Positions 15,522 through 19,802 of a stretch of 19,802 nucleotides of DNA are shown piece after piece. This DNA is from Bacillota bacterium (GTDB taxonomy: Bacteria; Bacillota; Clostridia; Saccharofermentanales; Fastidiosipilaceae). The position numbers and the translations under genes are program-made. Where the stretch lies: positions 1-19,802 of the forward strand of contig JAEWGS010000018.1 of the NCBI GenBank assembly GCA_023388205.1, read 5' to 3'. Under the pieces are notes generated by a model. That model was not told the origin of the DNA, searched no databases, and was given only the letters and a program-made list of their open reading frames with translations. Positions within the stretch are counted from its first letter, which is position 1. Every line of letters starts with the position of its first letter.

Positions 15522-15550
15522 TTTATAATTGTTGACTCTTTTTCTGTCTC
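15522..15550 (-). promoter_or_regulatory. Candidate promoter of the hydrolase gene
   Basis: GAGACA (15545-15550) and TATAAA (15522-15527) on the minus strand are spaced by 17 bp. A second possible extended -10, TGT-TAAACT, lies nearer the gene around 15393-15401. Confidence 0.4.
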
Positions 15551-15611
15551 TAAGACGCAACATTTTTGTATTTTCTACACGCGCTTTAATGAATATTCTT
15601 CGTGGTCACAG

Positions 15612-15652
15612 CAGAAAATTAAGTGGCTCTTGACTCATCACCTTGAGCCCAC
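15612..15652 (-). terminator. Probable terminator after the deacetylase-like gene
   Basis: GTGGGCTC and GAGCCAC pair with one bulged G around a 15-nt loop, followed on the minus strand by TTAATTTTCT. It would end the GH130-GH20-deacetylase transcript about 40 bp past the last stop. Confidence 0.5.
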
Positions 15653-15691
15653 AAAAAAGCTCATCTTTTTTCCTAAATTAAAGCGAGTTGA

Positions 15692-16603
15692 TTATTGCGA
15701 TGCTTGCGACGTGTTCTCGCTGGTCTCGTTCTGAGCTGTAGTCACATCCTCGCCAACAATTTCCTGGCGCTTATTCGGCGCAGCTACAGAGCTTGGTGCT
15801 TTGGCGATTTCAGACGGGTTCACGATGAGGAAGTCTTTGGCTTGTAAGCCATCCACAATGCCAGGTATTGCTTCTGCCGTCCAAGGTAAATCATGGAACA
15901 ACAAATTGACGCCATCTTTGAGTGGGCTTTCTTGTAAGATCGCATTCGTCAAACTGTCTTTATTTTGGTATCCGTCCATCCAGTCATAACCAAAGGACCA
16001 TTCCATATAAATCAAATTGTTTTCTGCGCAAATGTCCAGAGTCTTTTGATCCGCATCGCCTTGCTGGGGTCTAAAAAAGCGAGGACGGGCCCCTGTAATC
16101 GTTTCTATTTGCTTAATATTGTCTTCGATTTCTTTGCGTTGCAAAGACTCATCCACACCGGACAGATTCGCCCCCGTGCGCCCATTACAGCCGATACTGT
16201 GCCCGCGTTCATAAAGCTTTTGAATAATTTTGCGATCTGACTCCTGACTCAACTTATTTCCATTGACAAAGAAGAGTCCTCTCAAACCCTTAGACTCCAA
16301 CGCCGTCGCAATATCCAGCGCGGATCCATTGGGCACGTTATCAAAGGTCAGCAAGGCCAGTTTCTTGTGCTGTCCTCCCTGTATCGAACGGACGAGCCAA
16401 AGATCCGGATCAATATAGTATTGGCCTTTTAGAGCTACATCTTCAGACGCTTCTCCTTGAACGCTTTCGAGCAAAGAGAAGCTTGTCTCTGAAGTCTGTT
16501 CTGCCGGCGCGCTAGAAGAGCGGCAAGACACAAAGGGGATCATCAAAAGGCTCAAGCCGAGATACACAGCTAGTCTCGTTCTAACTTGTTTGTTTCGAGT
16601 CAT
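15692..16603 (-). CDS. Probable lipoprotein with degenerate polysaccharide-deacetylase (NodB) domain
   Basis: The 303-residue chain has a basic N-terminus and a hydrophobic stretch ending in FVSC, a plausible lipobox with Cys27. A Ser/Glu-rich linker follows, then a NodB-like domain (about 80-262). Recognisable pieces are motif 1 LLTFDNVP (84-91), motif 2 region GHSIGCNGRTGANL (134-147), motif 3 ARPRFFRPQQGD (172-183), and motif 5 NLLFHD (233-238). Motif 1 TFDN resembles the variant in active PdaA-type enzymes. The motif 2 histidines that hold the metal (HxxxH in family members) are replaced by Asn140 and Gly144. Ordinary metal-dependent deacetylation is therefore unlikely, and a binding or structural role is possible. 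It starts 9 nt after the GH20 stop with GAGGTGA ahead of it, so it is co-translated with GH20. Confidence 0.82.
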   Translation of the reverse strand: MTRNKQVRTRLAVYLGLSLLMIPFVSCRSSSAPAEQTSETSFSLLESVQGEASEDVALKGQYYIDPDLWLVRSIQGGQHKKLALLTFDNVPNGSALDIATALESKGLRGLFFVNGNKLSQESDRKIIQKLYERGHSIGCNGRTGANLSGVDESLQRKEIEDNIKQIETITGARPRFFRPQQGDADQKTLDICAENNLIYMEWSFGYDWMDGYQNKDSLTNAILQESPLKDGVNLLFHDLPWTAEAIPGIVDGLQAKDFLIVNPSEIAKAPSSVAAPNKRQEIVGEDVTTAQNETSENTSQASQ

Positions 16604-16612
16604 CTCATCACC

Positions 16613-18565
16613 TCACATCGACAATGGATTAGGAGATACAATTTTGTGCCACATATTTTCATGGAGCTGCTGAAAAACGGCCTCTCCTTCACTTCCGTTA
16701 TACGTTAATCTTTCTTCAGTTAAGTGAGCCAAAGCCTGCTCATTTCCTTCTAAATAAGCTCGGATATGCCGCTTCACCGTTTTGAGTCTCGCTTCAATCG
16801 CCCCGAGACGAATATCGAGCACCTCATAGCCCTGCGCCTTGCTTTGATTCATCCAAAGTTTCTCACGTCCGCGGTGCATTTTCTTCAGACGTTTTCTCAA
16901 GGTCGGCAAAGTCTCTTCAAGGAGCACTTTTAATACCGCACGATCTTGCGTCACATAAGCGTCTCTCAATTGAATCCCCAGAGCGACCTTCAACTCTAAA
17001 ACGCGTAAAAGTCGCGCATAATACGTCATCAAAAGGCGGCCAGCCTGCTGATTTGAGATCTCGTCCCCTTGTTTTAGCGAAGCCTTTTTTTCTTGCTCAA
17101 TCAGAGTTTCTAAACGCAAAGCCAAGTTGCTGTAGTGATCAGCAAACTCCAGTTTCACATGTGCATCAAACAAAGCAAGTTCGACATCCTGATACAAAAA
17201 ATATTTCGCCGGATTCACGCATTGTAAATTGTGCTCCGTCACTCCCGGCAAAAGATCAATTGCACCTAGGATCTCAAAAGCTTCCATCGGCAAGTCACAG
17301 CAGCGATAAAAAGCAGATCGAAAGGCCTCCGTCACACGTCCCGGATTTGTGGGATCAAGTGCTAAGTCGCCATACATCGCATCAGCCCAGCGTTGCAATG
17401 TAGGCAAGGCACAAAGCAGGTCGATTTCTGCTCCATTATCCTGCCAGCACGTGCAAAGCACATGTTGCGTTTGCGTCTTCGTGCAAGCTTGGATTTGCAG
17501 ATCTGTCGTGTATAAAGCTTTTTGAAGATTCGGCACGATGCCATTCCAAGTCCAAGCACCGCCAGCAAACCAGATCTCGACACCAAAATAGCGGTGACGG
17601 TCCAGCATCATCTGGTAAGGCGCCAAGTCGTTTTTGTAGTAATCCCAATACACTTGAGCCATATTAGGCGGAACGATATCCTTGGCTCGATTTCGGATGG
17701 CTTCCTCGCTGTCATCCCCCAAGTCATAATAGCCCTGGCGGCTCACTGCTCTGCAAGGCATATCCGACCACATCATCGGTTCAAGCCCCAAGCGTTCGCA
17801 AATTGTCGCGACTTGACGCATATGATTTTGCAAAATCGGACGCATCGCCTTTTCACCGTAGATCTCTCGATAGCGACCTGTTCCCACACCAAAGGCCTCA
17901 TCCATTCCCACATGAACGCGGCGACTGCGATAGAGTTTGGCGCAGCTTTTGAGCATCTCTTCAATAAAAGCCAGCGCCTTCTCGTCCTCGCACAACAGAA
18001 CTTCCTCTGTATCTTTAATTTCATTCGCAAAAGGCCAACGCAAAACTTTTTCAAGATGTCCCAGTGTTTGAATACAAGGAACTAATTCGATCCCCAGGTT
18101 CGCCGCATACGTATCGAGCTCTCTGATTTCCGCTTCGGTATAGCGTCCCCTCCCGTAGCCAAAATAGGGGTATTGGGGCAACTCATAGGTGTCTTCCGTA
18201 TAGAGCATCAAAAGGTTCAAGCCCATACGCGCCATACATCTCATATAACGTTTCAATGCCTCAACGGACATCACCGAATTTCTCGAACAATCGAGCATCG
18301 CCCCACAGTCTTGAAAAAGGCTTTTGGTCGCAAAATGTTGCCTTTCACCATGGCAGGCCAAGTTGAGCATACGGTAAAAGCCGGACGGATGCTCATAATC
18401 AATCCGTAGCAGACCCGCCTCTTCACTTAAGGCATTATGATCAGCTTCTCGAATCAAAAAATCACTGGATCCTTCCGTAATACAGTCTAAGCCCAAGTCC
18501 GGGGCCAAGGCCCTCACTCCAGGTTCTAGGGCTGGGGGTAGATCTTGAATTTTTATTCGTAACAC
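16613..18565 (-). CDS. Cytoplasmic GH20 beta-N-acetylhexosaminidase
   Basis: This enzyme would remove terminal beta-GlcNAc or GalNAc from oligosaccharides by substrate-assisted catalysis. The 650-residue chain has a small N-terminal domain (about 1-85) and then the TIM barrel. Visible barrel motifs are GAMLDCSRN (88-96), YTEDTYELP (122-130), LVPCIQTLGHLEKVLRW (161-177), and the catalytic pair Asp222-Glu223 in RVHVGMDEAFG. Further on are MMWSDM and a Trp-rich GGAWTWNG. The C-terminal 200 residues are helical and charged. The overall look, including IQTLGHLE and no signal peptide, fits the intracellular GH20C-like group rather than secreted chitobiases. The start is GTG at 18565, 6 nt after GAGAGGAG. 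It lies 153 bp downstream of GH130 with no terminator between them. Confidence 0.9.
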   Translation of the reverse strand: MLRIKIQDLPPALEPGVRALAPDLGLDCITEGSSDFLIREADHNALSEEAGLLRIDYEHPSGFYRMLNLACHGERQHFATKSLFQDCGAMLDCSRNSVMSVEALKRYMRCMARMGLNLLMLYTEDTYELPQYPYFGYGRGRYTEAEIRELDTYAANLGIELVPCIQTLGHLEKVLRWPFANEIKDTEEVLLCEDEKALAFIEEMLKSCAKLYRSRRVHVGMDEAFGVGTGRYREIYGEKAMRPILQNHMRQVATICERLGLEPMMWSDMPCRAVSRQGYYDLGDDSEEAIRNRAKDIVPPNMAQVYWDYYKNDLAPYQMMLDRHRYFGVEIWFAGGAWTWNGIVPNLQKALYTTDLQIQACTKTQTQHVLCTCWQDNGAEIDLLCALPTLQRWADAMYGDLALDPTNPGRVTEAFRSAFYRCCDLPMEAFEILGAIDLLPGVTEHNLQCVNPAKYFLYQDVELALFDAHVKLEFADHYSNLALRLETLIEQEKKASLKQGDEISNQQAGRLLMTYYARLLRVLELKVALGIQLRDAYVTQDRAVLKVLLEETLPTLRKRLKKMHRGREKLWMNQSKAQGYEVLDIRLGAIEARLKTVKRHIRAYLEGNEQALAHLTEERLTYNGSEGEAVFQQLHENMWHKIVSPNPLSM

Positions 18566-18718
18566 CGTGGACTCCTCTCTGCCTTCGTCATAGACATGAA
18601 CTTCAAAGCACCTGACTTCACATCACTAAGCTTCTCAAAGCAAAGGTCGCCAGAAGCAAGCTTCACCACTCAACTCAACTTGAGCGCCATAGCCTCTCCG
18701 ACTTTCGTCAGGAACCAT

Positions 18719-19717
18719 TCAGCTTAAAGCGTGTGACTTAAGCCAGTCTAAAAGCAAGTCAACTTGCGTGAAGCAAAGTGAAGTCACCGTATCTGCGCAG
18801 CCATAATAAATTGCGATGCGCCCTGTATCCGCATCAGTCAAAGCTGCGCACGGGAAAACCGTATTGGGCACGTCGCCCACACGCTCATAAAGTTCTTTGG
18901 GACTCAACAAATAATCTTGCGAACGATAGAGCACTTTCCAAGGCTCATTCAAATCCAAAAGTGCCGCCCCGAAGGCATAGACGAAGCCATTACAGGAATT
19001 AAGCACTCCGTGATAAAAAAGCAACCAGCCCTCATCCGTCTCGATCGGCACAGGGCCCGCCCCAATCTTGGTCGACTGCCAGGCCGAAGGATTTCCTTTG
19101 ACCGTGCTCATCACGTGACGGTGCTTACCCCAGTATTCGAGGTCCTTAGATTGGCTAATAAAGATATCTCCGAACGGCGTATGTCCCGTATCCGAAGGGC
19201 GAGACAACATCATGTATTCACCATTAATCTTACGCGGAAACAGCACCCCATTTCGGTTGTAAGGCAGAAATGCATTTTCCATCTGATAGAAGTGTTCAAA
19301 GTCATCTGTGTAAGCCATGCCAATCGTCGGCCCATGATAGCCATTACACCAGTTGATGTAATAACGCCCCTCAATTTCAATCACGCGGGGATCGTAGCGA
19401 TATTCATATCGAAAAATCTCCGGATTTTCGGCTTCGTTCTCGAAGTGCAAAGGTTCCTCAGCGATCTGCCAATTCAAGCCATCTTTTGAGAAACCCACGT
19501 GGATATCCATCGAACGAGCTTGATCATCACAGCGAAATACGCCTGCAAATCCATCTTTGAAAGGCACCACGGCCGAGTTGAAAATGCTGTTCGAACGCGA
19601 CAGTAAGTCTTGCGGAATCACAGGGTTCTGATCGTAACGCCACAAAGGGTGTTTGCAGCCCTCAGGACGTTCTTGCCAAGGAATGTTCTTCAATGAATGA
19701 CCAATAATACGTGCCAT
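18719..19717 (-). CDS. GH130 family beta-1,4-mannosyl phosphorylase
   Basis: GH130 enzymes cleave beta-1,4-mannosides with phosphate, giving mannose-1-phosphate. Known acceptors are glucose, mannooligosaccharides or GlcNAc. The 332-residue chain shows the family blocks NPVIP (31-35), RSNSIFNSAVVPF then GFAGVFRCDD (41-65), HVGFSKDGLNW (73-83), the YDPRV block with Asp109 as the likely general acid, INWCNGYHGP (121-130), and GAGPVPIETDEGWLLFYHG. No signal peptide is present, so it acts in the cytoplasm. The start is ATG 19717, preceded by AGGAGG at good spacing. The upstream in-frame extension to 19774 crosses the promoter and is rejected. The GH20 neighbour favours Man-beta-1,4-GlcNAc as substrate, by inference only. 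Confidence 0.9.
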   Translation of the reverse strand: MARIIGHSLKNIPWQERPEGCKHPLWRYDQNPVIPQDLLSRSNSIFNSAVVPFKDGFAGVFRCDDQARSMDIHVGFSKDGLNWQIAEEPLHFENEAENPEIFRYEYRYDPRVIEIEGRYYINWCNGYHGPTIGMAYTDDFEHFYQMENAFLPYNRNGVLFPRKINGEYMMLSRPSDTGHTPFGDIFISQSKDLEYWGKHRHVMSTVKGNPSAWQSTKIGAGPVPIETDEGWLLFYHGVLNSCNGFVYAFGAALLDLNEPWKVLYRSQDYLLSPKELYERVGDVPNTVFPCAALTDADTGRIAIYYGCADTVTSLCFTQVDLLLDWLKSHALS

Positions 19718-19733
19718 AATTGCTCCTCCTAAT

Positions 19734-19774
19734 CCTATCGGGCACAATTTTAACCTATCGCTCAAATCTTTCAC
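19734..19774 (-). promoter_or_regulatory. Promoter with flanking direct repeats upstream of GH130
   Basis: On the minus strand GTGAAA (19769-19774) and TAAAAT (19747-19752) are 16 bp apart. Two exact copies of CGATAGG (19754-19760 and 19734-19740) flank the -10 box with a 20-bp period, about two helical turns. These are candidate sites for a regulator of the glycan cluster. Confidence 0.45.
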
Positions 19775-19802
19775 GAAAAAAGTTAAATAACGAGATGAGA
19801 GA

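Noticed and set aside
17522..18085. Plus-strand open frame of 187 codons antisense to GH20
   Set aside because: His/Arg-rich shadow of the GH20 frame, without a start signal.
18566..18718. Terminator between GH130 and GH20
   Set aside because: A CTGAC-GAAA-GTCGG stem and a pair of AAGCTT sites are present, but no T-run follows, so read-through is more likely.
18917..19489. Plus-strand open frame of 190 codons antisense to GH130
   Set aside because: Overlaps conserved GH130 blocks on the other strand and resembles no family.
19718..19774. Upstream extension of the GH130 frame by 19 codons
   Set aside because: It crosses the likely -10 box and the AGGAGG site, and family homology begins near the downstream ATG.

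Overview
The window reads as a chromosomal segment of a Gram-positive bacterium of the Bacillota, most likely Clostridia-like. This rests on a long-form ribosome hibernation factor, a SleB-type cell-wall hydrolase, strong AGGAGG ribosome binding sites with frequent GTG and TTG starts, and moderate GC content judged by eye. The species cannot be named from sequence alone. I see no rRNA, tRNA, CRISPR array, insertion sequence or phage gene. Every gene except mrp lies on the minus strand, so the window is best read from right to left.

Layout from the right edge: (1) 19717-15692, a glycan-use cluster. It holds a GH130 glycoside phosphorylase, a cytoplasmic GH20 beta-N-acetylhexosaminidase, and a probable lipoprotein with a polysaccharide-deacetylase fold whose metal-binding histidines are missing. 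The first two suggest uptake and intracellular breakdown of Man-GlcNAc-type fragments, such as N-glycan cores. (2) 15271-13820, a membrane-anchored SleB-type hydrolase with a long acidic Ser/Thr/Glu linker, a TTG start and a long leader. (3) 12810-13688, the only plus-strand gene, encoding the Mrp/NBP35 iron-sulfur carrier ATPase. It shares a bidirectional terminator with the hydrolase and a divergent upstream region with the next gene. (4) 12505-11048, an AI-2E family permease. (5) 10756-9689, glycolytic GAPDH with its own promoter, leader and terminator.

(6) 9460-3974, a five-gene peptide/nickel-type (Dpp/Opp family) ABC importer operon in the order binding protein, permease, permease, ATPase, ATPase. 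The last four genes are coupled by short overlaps. A perfect 8-1-8 palindrome lies in the leader. (7) 3856-3335, long-form hpf with a good promoter and terminator. (8) 2958-442, the PcrA/UvrD helicase. (9) 358-1, the start of an exported SH3b-domain protein that runs off the left edge and is opened by a GTG codon.

Most genes are housekeeping. The least ordinary parts are the degenerate deacetylase coupled to GH20, the GH130/GH20 pairing, and several uncatalogued repeats and palindromes at promoters (9478-9494, 12586-12611, 15505-15519, 19734-19760, 10993-11035). I did not find a clear wholly new system; the best leads are those candidates.
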